64,000 bases of DNA from Jiella pacifica (GCF_010500815.1 NZ_JAAAMG010000024.1:1-64000); one strand, 5' to 3'; shown: positions 42,011-51,857, counted from the stretch's first letter. Made by a program: numbers and translations. Notes: generated by a model not told the origin, from the sequence alone.

Positions 42011-42114
42011 CCGGCCGCCCCGCCGAAACGGTCGGCGCCGCCCGGAAGGCTTCGGGCGTGACGGACGCGGCATTCGTGGCGGAGACGCCGTCGTCATTCT
42101 TGGGAGGGAAAGGC

Positions 42115-42975
42115 GTGAACAAAAGAACACTCGCAGCGCTGGTTTTGCTCGGCGCCAGTCCGCTCTTCACGGCGGCGCGGGCCGAACCGGTCACTGAGAC
42201 GCTCGAGATCGACGGGGAGGCGATGATCACCGAGGCGCCGGCGCCGAAGGATCCGCCGGGCCACCCGTTCGACGTCGTCAAGTCCGGCTGGCTTTACCGC
42301 GAGCCCGATACGAGGGCGATGGAGGCCGACAGTTTCGAGAACCCCGGCATGCTGAATGTCGAGCACGGCGAGGAAGTCTGGAACACCGTCGAGGGGGAAG
42401 CCGGCAAGTCCTGCGCCTCCTGCCACGGCGATGCGGCGGAAACCATGAAGGGCGTCGGCGCCAGCTATCCGAAATGGAATGCGAAAGCCGGCAAGCCCTT
42501 CGACATCGAGCTCCAGATCAATGCCTGCCGCACGGCGCAGATGAAGGCCGAGCCATACAAGTTCGACGCCCGCGATCAGGTCGATCTAACCGCCTATATC
42601 AAGCACCAGTCGCTGGGAATTCCGGTGAAGATCGACCTTTCGGCCGGCGACATGATGAGCTGGTGGCAGACGGGCAAGGACCGCTACTACCTGCGCACGG
42701 GGCAGCTGAATTTCGCCTGCGCGTCGTGCCATGAGAAAAACAGCGGCAACTATCTGCGGGCCGATCACCTCAGTCAGGGCAACTCCAACGGTTTTCCGAC
42801 CTACCGCTTGAAGCAGAGCAACCTGGTCTCGCTGCACAACCGTTTTCGCGGCTGCGTGCGCGACACCCGCGCCGAACCGCCAAAGGCTTTTTCGGACGAA
42901 TTGATGGCGCTGGAAGTCTATGTCGCCTGGCGCGGCGAGGGGCTCTCGATCGAAACGCCGGCGGTGCGCCAGTAG
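42115..42975 (+). CDS. soxA: SoxA, diheme cytochrome c
   Basis: 286-residue L-cysteine S-thiosulfotransferase subunit. It has two heme sites CASCH (C100/C103/H104 and C202/C205/H206) and the catalytic cysteine C247 in FRGCVRDTR, whose persulfide ligates the active heme. A GTG start at 42115 after TGGGAGGGAAA gives a proper signal peptide (KRTLAALVLLGASPLFTAAR). Two-heme type, as in Paracoccus. Confidence 0.94.
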   Translation: MNKRTLAALVLLGASPLFTAARAEPVTETLEIDGEAMITEAPAPKDPPGHPFDVVKSGWLYREPDTRAMEADSFENPGMLNVEHGEEVWNTVEGEAGKSCASCHGDAAETMKGVGASYPKWNAKAGKPFDIELQINACRTAQMKAEPYKFDARDQVDLTAYIKHQSLGIPVKIDLSAGDMMSWWQTGKDRYYLRTGQLNFACASCHEKNSGNYLRADHLSQGNSNGFPTYRLKQSNLVSLHNRFRGCVRDTRAEPPKAFSDELMALEVYVAWRGEGLSIETPAVRQ

Positions 42976-43112
42976 GGCGGTCCTTGCCGGTCGCCTGGAG
43001 CTTTCCAGTCGCGGCCGGTCATCGCGAAGACCTCGCAGCCGGCGGCTCGCTGGCCGGGCGTTGCGCTCGGCGCCGGCTCGCCCTCGGCGCGCTCTCAGCA
43101 CGGAAGTCGAAC

Positions 43113-44807
43113 ATGTTTTCGAGACGGGAATTCCTCGCGGCGAGCGTCGCCCTCGCATCGATCACTAGTTCCGGTCTCGCTGGCCGCTGGTCGCGGGCCG
43201 CTGCCCAGCAGCGATTGAGCGAGGACGACCTCATCGGCGCGCCGGCCTTCGGCAATCTGACGCTGCTCCACGTCACCGATATCCATGCCCAGCTGAAGCC
43301 GGTCTATTTCCGCGAACCGGCGGTCAATATCGGCGTCGGCCAAGCGGCCGGCCTGCCGCCTCACGTCACCGGCGCCGACTTCCTGAAGCTCTACCGGATC
43401 GAGCCCGGCTCGCCCGAAGCCTATGCGCTCACCGCCGAGGACTTCGCCGCGCTCGCCGAGCGCTATGGAAAAATGGGCGGGCTCGACCGTGTCGCCACCA
43501 TCGTCAGGCGAACCCGGGCTGAGCGCGGCGACGACAACGTCCTCCTTCTCGACGGCGGCGACACCTGGCAGGGCAGCTTCACGGCGAATGCGACGAAGGG
43601 CGCCGACATGATCGCCTGCATGAACCTCTTGAAGCCGGACGCCATGACCGGCCATTGGGAGTTCACCTACGGCGCCGACCGGGTGAACGAAGCCAAGGAT
43701 GCGCTGGCGTTTCCCTTCCTCGGCTCCAACGTCTTCGACGCCGAGTGGAACGAGCCGGCCTTCGAGGCCTGGAAGATGTTCGAGCGCGGCGGCTCCAAGG
43801 TCGCGGTGATCGGCCAGGCCTTCCCCTATACACCCATCGCCAATCCGCGCTGGCTGATCCCCGGCTGGTCCTTCGGCATCCGTGAGGAGGAAGTGGCCAA
43901 GCATGTCGAGGAGGCGAAGGCGGAGGGCGCCGACGTCGTCATCCTCCTTTCCCACAACGGCTTCGACGTCGACCGGGCGATGGCCTCGCGGGTGCCCGGC
44001 ATCGACGTGATCCTGACCGGCCACACCCACGACGCGCTTCCCGAGCCGGTGAAGGTCGGCAAGACGGTGCTGATCGCCTCGGGTTCGAACGGCAAGTTCG
44101 TCAGCCGGCTCGATCTCGACATCGGCAAGGGCGAGTTGAAGGATCTGCGCTACCGGCTGATTCCGGTGTTTTCGGACGTGATCACGCCCGACGGCGAGAT
44201 GGCCGCCAAGATCGACGAGGTCCGTGCACCATACGCCGAGCAACTCGGGACGGTGCTCGGAAGGACCGAGGGGCTGCTCTACAGGCGCGGCAATTTCAAC
44301 GGCACCTGGGACGATCTGATCTGCGATGCGCTTCTTTCCGAGCGCGACGCCGAGATTGCCCTCTCGCCGGGTTTTCGGTGGGGCACCTCTCTGCCGGCCG
44401 GAAACGACATAACGGTGGAGGATCTCCACAATGCCTGCGCCATGACCTATCCGGCCGCCTATCGCACCAAAATGTCCGGCGACATGCTGAAGACGATCCT
44501 GGAAGACGTCGCGGACAATCTCTTCAACGCCGATCCCTACTACCAACAAGGCGGCGACATGGTGCGCGTCGGCGGCATGGGCTTTGCCATCGACCCGACC
44601 AGGGCGATCGGCTCGCGCATTTCCGACATGGTCGTCCTGAAGACCGAGACCCCCATCGAGGCGGCGCGCGACTACGTCGTCGCCGGCTGGGCCTCGGTGA
44701 ACGAGGGCACCGAGGGCCCGCCGATCTGGGACGTGGTGAGCGACCATCTGAAAGCGAACCCAGTCTACACGCCAACTGAGAACCGCAGCGTCAAGCTGAA
44801 GCCGTGA
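43113..44807 (+). CDS. soxB: SoxB, dimanganese sulfate thiol hydrolase
   Basis: 564-residue enzyme that hydrolyses sulfate off SoxY. It has a Tat signal (SRREFLAASVALA), the metallophosphoesterase motifs VTDIHAQL, LLLDGGDTWQGS, TGHWEFTYG, LLSHNGFD and LTGHTHDALP, and the 5'-nucleotidase C-terminal domain. Length and motifs are normal. Confidence 0.96.
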   Translation: MFSRREFLAASVALASITSSGLAGRWSRAAAQQRLSEDDLIGAPAFGNLTLLHVTDIHAQLKPVYFREPAVNIGVGQAAGLPPHVTGADFLKLYRIEPGSPEAYALTAEDFAALAERYGKMGGLDRVATIVRRTRAERGDDNVLLLDGGDTWQGSFTANATKGADMIACMNLLKPDAMTGHWEFTYGADRVNEAKDALAFPFLGSNVFDAEWNEPAFEAWKMFERGGSKVAVIGQAFPYTPIANPRWLIPGWSFGIREEEVAKHVEEAKAEGADVVILLSHNGFDVDRAMASRVPGIDVILTGHTHDALPEPVKVGKTVLIASGSNGKFVSRLDLDIGKGELKDLRYRLIPVFSDVITPDGEMAAKIDEVRAPYAEQLGTVLGRTEGLLYRRGNFNGTWDDLICDALLSERDAEIALSPGFRWGTSLPAGNDITVEDLHNACAMTYPAAYRTKMSGDMLKTILEDVADNLFNADPYYQQGGDMVRVGGMGFAIDPTRAIGSRISDMVVLKTETPIEAARDYVVAGWASVNEGTEGPPIWDVVSDHLKANPVYTPTENRSVKLKP

Positions 44808-44864
44808 AGGCACGGGGCGGTCGGCGGCAGGAGCGTAGCATCGTATCGAAGAGGGTGATGATCC

Positions 44865-46151
44865 ATGGACAGCAGATCGACGCCGGACCAAGCTGACGCC
44901 TCGCGCCGGGCCTTCCTGAAATCGACGCTGGCGCTCGGCGGCGCGGGGCTTGCGGTAGCCGCCGGAACGAGAACCGCGGCGGCCGAAGGTGATCCCAAGA
45001 TCACCGAGCTTCAGGACTGGAACCGCTATCTCGGTCCCGGCGTCGATGCGGCGCCTTACGGTTTGCCCTCCGAGTTCGAGAAGGACGTCGTGCGCCGCGA
45101 CGTTCCCTGGCTGACGGCGGATGCGACGAGCTCGGTCAATTTCACGCCGCTCCACGCCCTCGACGGCATCATCACCCCGAACGGCCTGTGTTTCGAGCGC
45201 CATCACGGCGGCGTTGCGGAGATCCCGCCGCAGGACCACCGGCTGATGATCAACGGCCTCGTCGACAGGCCGATGGTCTTCACCATGGAGGACCTTTACC
45301 GCTTTCCGCGGGAAAACCGCGTCTACTTTCTCGAATGCGCCGCCAACACCGGCATGGAGTGGCGCGGGGCGCAGCTCAATGGCTGCCAGTATACCCACGG
45401 CATGGTCCACTGCGTGATGTATACCGGGACGCCGCTGAGAAACCTCCTGAACGAGGCGGGGCTGAAATCCTCCGGCAAATGGCTGTTGGCTGAGGGGGCG
45501 GACGCTTCCGCCATGACCCGCTCGATCCCGATGGAAAAGGCCCTCGACGACTGCCTCGTCGCCTGGAAGATGAACGGCGAGGCGCTGCGGTCTGAGCAGG
45601 GCTATCCGGTCCGCCTCGTCGTCCCCGGCTGGGAAGGCAACATGTGGGTGAAATGGCTGCGCCGGCTGGAAGTCGGCGACCAGCCGTGGGAGCAGCGCGA
45701 GGAGACGTCGAAATACACCGACCTCCTCGCCGACGGGAAGGCGCGCAAGTTCACCTTCCAGATGGAGGTCAAATCCGTCATCACTGCGCCGAGTCCGCAG
45801 GCGCCGGTCACTCACGGCAAGGGCCGCACGGTGATCACCGGCCTCGCCTGGTCCGGCAACGGCACGATCCGCCGCGTCGACGTCTCGCTCGACGGCGGCC
45901 GCAACTGGCACGCGGCGCGGATCGACCCGCAATCCTTCCCGAAGGCGGTGCACCGCTTCTACTATGATTTCGACTGGGACGGCTCGGAGCTTCTGCTGCA
46001 GTCGCGGGCAATGGACGAGAAGGGCTTCGTCCAGCCGACGAAGGAGGCCCTGCGGAAGGTGCGCGGCGCCAATTCGATCTACCACAACAACGGCATCCAG
46101 ACCTGGCATCTCAAGACGGACGGAGCGCTCGAAAATGTCGAAGTTTCGTAA
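44865..46151 (+). CDS. soxC: SoxC, molybdenum sulfane dehydrogenase subunit
   Basis: 428-residue sulfite-oxidase-family protein. It has a Tat signal (ASRRAFLKSTLALGG), the Mo-binding cysteine in FLECAANTGMEW, a molybdopterin domain and a C-terminal dimer domain (VSLDGGRNWHAARID). With SoxD it oxidises the sulfane sulfur on SoxY, so this organism should oxidise thiosulfate fully without storing sulfur. It overlaps soxD by 17 bp. Confidence 0.95.
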   Translation: MDSRSTPDQADASRRAFLKSTLALGGAGLAVAAGTRTAAAEGDPKITELQDWNRYLGPGVDAAPYGLPSEFEKDVVRRDVPWLTADATSSVNFTPLHALDGIITPNGLCFERHHGGVAEIPPQDHRLMINGLVDRPMVFTMEDLYRFPRENRVYFLECAANTGMEWRGAQLNGCQYTHGMVHCVMYTGTPLRNLLNEAGLKSSGKWLLAEGADASAMTRSIPMEKALDDCLVAWKMNGEALRSEQGYPVRLVVPGWEGNMWVKWLRRLEVGDQPWEQREETSKYTDLLADGKARKFTFQMEVKSVITAPSPQAPVTHGKGRTVITGLAWSGNGTIRRVDVSLDGGRNWHAARIDPQSFPKAVHRFYYDFDWDGSELLLQSRAMDEKGFVQPTKEALRKVRGANSIYHNNGIQTWHLKTDGALENVEVS

Positions 46152-46887
46152 GCTCGCCTTCCTGGCCGGCCTCTTCGGGGCGACGCTGGCCGCCCATGCG
46201 CAAGATACGGCGAAGAAAGCCGAGGCAGCCGAAGGCCCCGTGACCGACGCGGCCCTGTCCACCGATGCGCGCGCCGGCAGCCGTCTCGGCCTCGGCCGAG
46301 TGGCGACGCCGGACGAGGTCGCCGCCTGGGACATCGACGTTCGGCCCGACGGCAAGGGCCTGCCCGTCGGCAAGGGCACCGTGTCGGACGGCGAGACCAT
46401 CTTCGCCGAACAGTGCGCCTCCTGCCACGGCGACTTCGGCGAGGGCCGCGACCGCTGGCCGCAACTCGCCGGCGGTTTCGACACCTTGACCCGCGACCGC
46501 CCGGTGAAGACCGTCGGCTCCTATTGGCCGTATCTCTCGACGGTGTACGACTACGTCCATCGGGCGATGCCCTTTGGCAATGCCCGCTCGCTGTCGAACG
46601 ACGACGTCTACGCGCTGACGGCCTACGTGCTTTATCTCAACGACATCGAGACCGACGAGGACTTCGAGCTTTCCAATGAGAACTTTACTGCGGTGACCAT
46701 GCCGAATGCCGGCACGTTCGTCCCCGACGACCGGGCGGAGGAACAGCACTACAAGGACGACGCGGATCCCTGCATGACCGACTGCAAGCCGGGGCCGGTC
46801 AAGATCACCATGCATGCGCAGGTGCTGGACGTGACGCCGGAAGGCGGTGGCGACGAGAGCGGCCCGGCCGGCGGCAGCGTCGACTGA
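46135..46887 (+). CDS. soxD: SoxD, cytochrome c subunit of sulfane dehydrogenase
   Basis: 250 residues with signal peptide (FRKLAFLAGLFGATLAAHAQ) and one heme site CASCH (C94, C97, H98). The second half is acidic, carries CMTDC and shows no second heme, unlike the two-heme SoxD of Paracoccus, matching the shorter one-heme type. It starts inside soxC. Confidence 0.92.
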   Translation: MSKFRKLAFLAGLFGATLAAHAQDTAKKAEAAEGPVTDAALSTDARAGSRLGLGRVATPDEVAAWDIDVRPDGKGLPVGKGTVSDGETIFAEQCASCHGDFGEGRDRWPQLAGGFDTLTRDRPVKTVGSYWPYLSTVYDYVHRAMPFGNARSLSNDDVYALTAYVLYLNDIETDEDFELSNENFTAVTMPNAGTFVPDDRAEEQHYKDDADPCMTDCKPGPVKITMHAQVLDVTPEGGGDESGPAGGSVD

Positions 46888-47053
46888 GCCTTCGGCCGGC
46901 GGAGGCGGCAGGTTTGCCGGGCGCGGGTTGGGGCTGCCCGAGACTCGGGAGGATGAAATGGGCATGAACATTGGAGCGGTTGCAGGCTTTGCTTGTCGAC
47001 GCGCGCCGCCGCCGCCGAGGCTTGTTCCGAACCGGGCGGGGAATCTTCAGGCG

Positions 47054-47560
47054 ATGACCACCCGTGCTTCGCGTTGGCGTGTTTTCCGCGTCCTTCTGGT
47101 CGGCGCGGCGATGGCCGTTGTCGCCGGGTTTGCCGGCCCCGCCCATGCGCAGGCGAGCGGCGGGTCAAGCGGCGAGGAGGATCTCAGCTTCGTCGACCAC
47201 AAGCTCGCCCTGCAGGTTTCTGACCGCGACGAGACGGCGATGCGCTCAGCGCTCGACATCGCCGCCAACGTCTCCCGCGACTATTCGGAGAAGGCCGAGG
47301 GCGTCGCCATCGAGATCGTCGTTTACGGGCCCGCCATGGACATGCTGCGGCCCGACCGGTCGCCGGTGCTGGAGCGTCTCGAAGCCTTCAGCCAGAGCAT
47401 GCCCAACGTGCGCTTTGCCGCATGCGGCAATACCCTCGACACGCTGGAGAAAAATGAGGGCAAACGCCCCGACATCGTTCCCTATGCGCGCGTGGTTCAG
47501 GCCGGGGTCTCGGAGCTCATTCGGCTGCACGAGGCCGGCTATGCCATCGTAAAACCTTGA
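47054..47560 (+). CDS. periplasmic DsrE-family protein
   Basis: 168 residues: signal peptide (FRVLLVGAAMAVVAGFAGPA) and a DsrE/F-like fold (KAEGVAIEIVVYGPAMDMLR, NVRFAACGNTLDTLEKN) with the conserved cysteine in AACGNTL. Such proteins carry sulfur and often sit beside sox genes. An upstream ATG at 46958 has a better ribosome-binding site (GGGAGG) but would put 32 residues before the signal peptide, so 47054 is preferred. Confidence 0.8.
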   Translation: MTTRASRWRVFRVLLVGAAMAVVAGFAGPAHAQASGGSSGEEDLSFVDHKLALQVSDRDETAMRSALDIAANVSRDYSEKAEGVAIEIVVYGPAMDMLRPDRSPVLERLEAFSQSMPNVRFAACGNTLDTLEKNEGKRPDIVPYARVVQAGVSELIRLHEAGYAIVKP

Positions 47561-47602
47561 GGCGGGCCGGAGGATCGCGGCCCTTGGATCCGGCGGATGA
47601 GA

Positions 47603-48050
47603 TCAGCCGTTCTTCGCTAGCGCGTCCCTGATCGCCTGCTGGAAGTCCTGCACCGTCAGGACGCCCGGGAAGGCGACGGTCCCCACGAGATAGGCCGGCG
47701 TTCCGGGAAAGCCGAAAGCCTCGGCCTGGGCCGAATTCCGCGCGACGAGCGCGTCGATGGGTTTCCTGTCGCGCCGATAGGCCCGCTGCAGCGCCTCGAC
47801 GTCGAAGCGGGAGGCCTTCAGATGGGGCTCGATCATCGGGTCAGTCAGCCGGCCGTCGGCGCGCATCAGCGCGTCGAGCGCCTGTGGACGAAATTTGCCG
47901 GCGGCGAGCGTCAGCCGGGTGGCCCTTTCGGACGGCGGGCCCCTCCTTCGACATCGGATCGGTCACGGCAAGAGCGGGGCCGGCGACCAGCGCCGCGCCG
48001 CTGGCGAGCATCGTTGCGAGAATGGTCCGGCGATCGAGTTTCGACGTCAT
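47603..48050 (-). pseudogene. decayed DsbA-family thiol oxidoreductase
   Basis: The 5' part encodes a normal export signal (MTSKLDRRTILATMLASGAA, then LVAGPALA). The 3' part, in another frame, encodes the C-terminal third of a DsbA-like protein: LAAGKFRPQALDALMRADGR, DVEALQRAYRRD and the cis-Pro strand FGFPGTPAYLVG. Between them are only about 60-80 bp, so the N-terminal thioredoxin half with the CxxC active site is missing and the frame shifts near 47905-47920. The remnant cannot be a working oxidoreductase. Confidence 0.78.
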
Positions 48051-48209
48051 GACGTCCGGCCCCCGTGGCTGGTTCTTGCTGAGAACTCGTCCATGCCGGC
48101 CGGGACATCGGTGCCGGCGAGGAGTTGGTGGTCGCGAGTGCCGATCGGCCCCTTCGCTTCGGCTCCTGACGCATCGCGGCGGGACGCTCCGGTCGAGGGC
48201 AGCGCCGCT

Positions 48210-48635
48210 TCAGGCGACGGCGGTCCTGCGCTCCTTCAGGATGGTGGCGAGTGCCATGCCGATCAGCATCGCCGGCAGGAAGACCAGGGTGCCTGGGGCA
48301 GCGAGCGGCAGGGCCGTCCAGGCCGGCCCGGGGCAGAACCCGCCGATGCCCCAGCCGATGCCGAAGGTCGCCGCGCCGAGGACGAGGTCGCCGTCGATGT
48401 CGCGCCGGCCCGGGATCTGGAAGTCGGCCAGAAGCAGCGGGCGCTCGCGCCGCCAGACCAAGCGGTAGCCGAGGAAGGTGGTGATCGCCGCACCGCCCAT
48501 GACGAAGGCGAGGCTGGGGTCGAAGGTGCCGAAGACGTCGAGGAAGTTCAGCACCTTGGCGGGGTCTGACATGCCGGCGAGGATGAGCCCGACGCCGAAG
48601 AGGAGGCCGGAAAGGAAGCCGAGAACGATGCGCAT
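48210..48635 (-). CDS. YeeE/YedE half-transporter, part 2
   Basis: 141 residues, four spans, of the split YedE (PmpB-like) type that pairs with the gene just upstream. The family motif GWGIGGFCPGPAW is present with its cysteine. It is the last gene of the bigR/sqr operon; in Xylella and Agrobacterium the BigR operon also carries a membrane transporter proposed to export sulfite or move sulfur. Confidence 0.85.
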   Translation of the reverse strand: MRIVLGFLSGLLFGVGLILAGMSDPAKVLNFLDVFGTFDPSLAFVMGGAAITTFLGYRLVWRRERPLLLADFQIPGRRDIDGDLVLGAATFGIGWGIGGFCPGPAWTALPLAAPGTLVFLPAMLIGMALATILKERRTAVA

Positions 48636-48640
48636 GGGTC

Positions 48641-49075
48641 TCACACGATGTGACGCAGGACGAGGACGGTGACGAAGGCGGTCGCCATGAAGGTGAGGAC
48701 GGCGACGAGCGAGCGCGGCGACAGCCGGGCGAGACCACAGACGCCGTGACCCGACGTGCAGCCTGAGCCCATGACGGTGCCGAAGCCGACGAGGAGGCCG
48801 GCAATGGCCATGGCGAGGAGATCGGTCGGAACCGTCTGCCGGACCGGCGTTCCGGTGGCCGCCAGGACGAGGAGCGGCGCGGCGATCAGCCCGGCGACGA
48901 AGGCGAGGCGCCAGTCCCAGTCGTCTCGCCGCAACGGCAGCGCCCCGGTGGTGATGCCGGAAATCCCGGCGATGCGGCCGAAGACGGCCATGACGAGGAC
49001 CGCGGAAAGCCCGATGAGAAAGCCGCCAAGGGTGGAGGCGAGGGGCGTGAAGGGGGTGACGGTATCGAGGGGCAT
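48641..49075 (-). CDS. YeeE/YedE half-transporter, part 1
   Basis: 144 residues, four spans, PmpA-like. The motif GSGCTSGHGVCGLARLSPRS carries the two conserved cysteines of the YeeE fold. Five nucleotides separate it from part 2, and together they equal one full-length YeeE such as SoxT in this window. Confidence 0.86.
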   Translation of the reverse strand: MPLDTVTPFTPLASTLGGFLIGLSAVLVMAVFGRIAGISGITTGALPLRRDDWDWRLAFVAGLIAAPLLVLAATGTPVRQTVPTDLLAMAIAGLLVGFGTVMGSGCTSGHGVCGLARLSPRSLVAVLTFMATAFVTVLVLRHIV

Positions 49076-49108
49076 GTCGGACTTCCCGGTGGTGATGCGG
49101 AGCGCCTG

Positions 49109-49894
49109 TCAGACGAAGGCTGCGGCACTCTTGTAGAGCATATAGACGGCGACGGCGAAGATCAGGCCGGCGAAGGCGACGTTGAGCGCGCCCCTCTTGG
49201 CCGAGAGCCAGCGGGCGACGAGCGTGCCGAAGAGCCCGCCAACGATGCCGCCGGCGACGAAGACGAGAGCCAGCGGCCAGTCGACGAGGCCGGAAAAGGC
49301 GTAGTTCAGCGCCGTCGTCAGGCCGAAGGCGGCGACGGCGACCAGCGACGAGCCAATGGCGTTGATCATCGGCATGCCCGTCGAGGCGACGAGGCCGGGC
49401 ACGATGAGGAAGCCGCCGCCGATGCCGAAGAAGCCGGAGAAGATGCCCGTCAGGCCGCCGAAGCCGACCACCTTCGGGGCGTTCTCGCGGTTGCATTCTG
49501 CTCCGGCGTTGCCGCTCTGCCCGCGATTGCGGAACATCAGGATGCCGACGACGATCATCAGAAGCGCGAAGAGGAACAGGAGCTTCTGCCCGTCGATCGC
49601 CTTGCCGAGGGTCGAGCCGAGAAGCGCGCCGAGAATTCCCGCGACGCTGTAGACCGCCGCGCAGCGCCATTTGACGTTGCCAAGCTTGGCGTGGCTGACG
49701 AGATTCGTACCGGCATTGGCTGCCACCGCGAAGGCGCTGGTGCCGATCGCCATGTGGGCGTTCGGCACACCGACGAGATAGACCATCAGCGGCACGGCGA
49801 GGATCGAGCCGCCGCCGCCGAACAGGCCGAGCGTCAGCCCGACCAGCGAGCCGGAAAAGGCGCCGAGAAGATATTGCAGCGGCTCGAGGGTCAT
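49109..49894 (-). CDS. TauE/SafE-family sulfite or sulfonate permease
   Basis: 261-residue membrane protein with about eight spans and duplicated glycine motifs (LGLFGGGGSILAVPLMVYLV and GIFSGFFGIGGGFLIVPGLV) typical of TauE/SafE. In this sulfide-oxidation operon it most likely exports sulfite formed by the persulfide dioxygenase. Start MTLEPLQYLLG; an in-frame GTG lies 12 nt upstream. Confidence 0.88.
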   Translation of the reverse strand: MTLEPLQYLLGAFSGSLVGLTLGLFGGGGSILAVPLMVYLVGVPNAHMAIGTSAFAVAANAGTNLVSHAKLGNVKWRCAAVYSVAGILGALLGSTLGKAIDGQKLLFLFALLMIVVGILMFRNRGQSGNAGAECNRENAPKVVGFGGLTGIFSGFFGIGGGFLIVPGLVASTGMPMINAIGSSLVAVAAFGLTTALNYAFSGLVDWPLALVFVAGGIVGGLFGTLVARWLSAKRGALNVAFAGLIFAVAVYMLYKSAAAFV

Positions 49895-49996
49895 CGTCGG
49901 GTCCACTCGAGGCGAGCCTCGAGGCGTTGAGGTTGAAGTTCGAGGGACGGGCGTACGACGCCGCCCGCCAGCCGGCCGATCCGGCTGACCGCCTGA

Positions 49997-51682
49997 TCAA
50001 GCGGCCGGCGACGTTTCGTGTTCGGGTTTCGCCATCGGCTCGCGGCCCTTCAGCATTGCCTGCCAGTAGACCGGCGGCAGGATCTTCTCCTTGAGCAGCC
50101 AGGCCGTCCGCGACGGCTTCAGATCGTCGATGAACCATTTCGGAAAGCTCGGCACGCGCCTGCCGCCATAGGCGAACTCCGCCAGCACCACCTTGCCGCG
50201 TTCCACGGTGAGCGGGCAGGAGCCGTAGCCGTCATAGATCGCCGGGCGCGGCTCATCGATCAGGCCGAGATCGCGCAGGACGTTCTCGGCGACGACCGGT
50301 GCCTGCTTGCGGGCGGCGGCCGCCGTCTTGGCATTGGGCGCACCGATGACGTCGCCGAGGCCGTAGACGTCGTGGTGGCGCACATGCCGGAGCGTCCACT
50401 GGTCGACCTCGAGCCAGCCGGCCTCGTTGGCCAGCGGCGAGACGCGCACGAAGTCGGGGGCGGTCTGCGGCGGCACGACATGGATCATGTCGAAGCGGCG
50501 CTCGACGATCTCCTTGTTGCCCTCGGCGTCGGTGGTCTCGAACCAGGCGGTCTTCGCCGACCCGTCGATCTTCTTGAGGTCGTGGCCGAAGGAGAGATCG
50601 ATGCCGTAGCGTTTCACATAGTCCATCAGCGCCGGGACGTAGTCCTTGACGCCGAACAGCACGCCGCCGGCATTCAGGAACTCGACCTTGGTATTCTTGA
50701 GCGTGCCGCGGCGCTCCCACTCGAAACAGGAGAGATACATCGCCTTTTGCGGTGCGCCGGCGCATTTGATCGGCATCGGCGGCTGGGTGAACAGCGCCGT
50801 GCCGCCGGACAGCGACTTCACCAGTTCCCAGGTGTAGGGCGCCAGATCGTAGCGGTAGTTCGAGGTGACGCCGTTGCGCCCGAGCGTCTGTTCCAGGCCT
50901 TCGACGCCGTGCCAGTTCAGCTTCAGTCCCGGGGCGACGATCAGCTTCTTGTACTTCACCACCCGGCAGCCTTCGAGGATCACCGCATGGGCGTCGGGCT
51001 CGAAGGCGGCGACGGCGGCGCGGATCCACTTGACGCCCTCGGGGATCAGCGAGGCCATGTCCCTGCGCGTCTCCTGCGGCCTGAAGACGCCGCCGCCGAC
51101 CAGCGTCCAGCCGGGCTGGTAGTAGTGGATGTCGGCCGGGTCGATGATGGCGATGTCGAGGTTGCGGTAACGGGCGAGCAGGCTCGCGGCGGCCGCGATG
51201 CCGCCGGCGCCGGCCCCGACGATGACGATGTCGTGGCTGATCTCGGCCGGATCGGTTGGCACGTTGCCGCCGTTTGCGATGCGCCGGGTGACGCCGGACA
51301 TGTCGTAGCCGGCGGCCTTGGCCCGAGCTAGGATGTCGGGGAGGGGGCGCTGCCCGGCTTGGCTCAAGGCCCAAAGCGTCGTCGAGCGCGTGCCCGAGCG
51401 GCAGAAGGCGACAACCGGCTTCGGCAGTTCCTCCATGGCGGCGGCGAACTTCGCAGCGTCGGCGTCCGACACCTTGCCGGTCTCGACGGGCAGGTAGCGG
51501 GCCTCGATGCCGGCATCCCGGGCCGCCCGCTCGATCTCCGCGAAGGTCGGTTGGTCGGCGCCCTCGCCATCCGGCCGATTGACGATGATCGATCGGAAGC
51601 CGGCAGCCTTGAGGGCCGCGATTTCCTCGGGTCTCACCTGGTCGCGGACGGCGAGCTGGTCGGTGAGTCTTTTCGGATCCAT
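49997..51682 (-). CDS. sqr: DUF442 phosphatase-like domain fused to sulfide:quinone oxidoreductase
   Basis: 561 residues. N-terminal domain (1-125) is a DUF442/Blh-type fold with CRSGTRS (a C-x5-R loop). Residues 145-561 form a type II, human-like SQR: FAD site DIVIVGAGAGGIAAA, the redox cysteine in PIKCAGAPQKAMYL and the second in YGSCPLTVERGKVVL. It oxidises sulfide to persulfide and reduces quinone. GGGAGG sets the start. It lies 175 bp downstream of bigR and is likely co-regulated. Confidence 0.9.
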   Translation of the reverse strand: MDPKRLTDQLAVRDQVRPEEIAALKAAGFRSIIVNRPDGEGADQPTFAEIERAARDAGIEARYLPVETGKVSDADAAKFAAAMEELPKPVVAFCRSGTRSTTLWALSQAGQRPLPDILARAKAAGYDMSGVTRRIANGGNVPTDPAEISHDIVIVGAGAGGIAAAASLLARYRNLDIAIIDPADIHYYQPGWTLVGGGVFRPQETRRDMASLIPEGVKWIRAAVAAFEPDAHAVILEGCRVVKYKKLIVAPGLKLNWHGVEGLEQTLGRNGVTSNYRYDLAPYTWELVKSLSGGTALFTQPPMPIKCAGAPQKAMYLSCFEWERRGTLKNTKVEFLNAGGVLFGVKDYVPALMDYVKRYGIDLSFGHDLKKIDGSAKTAWFETTDAEGNKEIVERRFDMIHVVPPQTAPDFVRVSPLANEAGWLEVDQWTLRHVRHHDVYGLGDVIGAPNAKTAAAARKQAPVVAENVLRDLGLIDEPRPAIYDGYGSCPLTVERGKVVLAEFAYGGRRVPSFPKWFIDDLKPSRTAWLLKEKILPPVYWQAMLKGREPMAKPEHETSPAA

Positions 51683-51857
51683 GTCGATATCCTCCCTGTT
51701 CTGGAAATGCTGCCCGGTCGTTCCGGGAGATTGCCGCTCCGCATCGCGCGCCGGATCGGTCGCCCGCGCAGAGCCGCTGTCGCGCCGGACGATCGAGGCG
51801 CCATGTCACCATGGGGCCGGGCGAGGGACCGCGCCGTGACGGGCCGGGCGGCGGACG

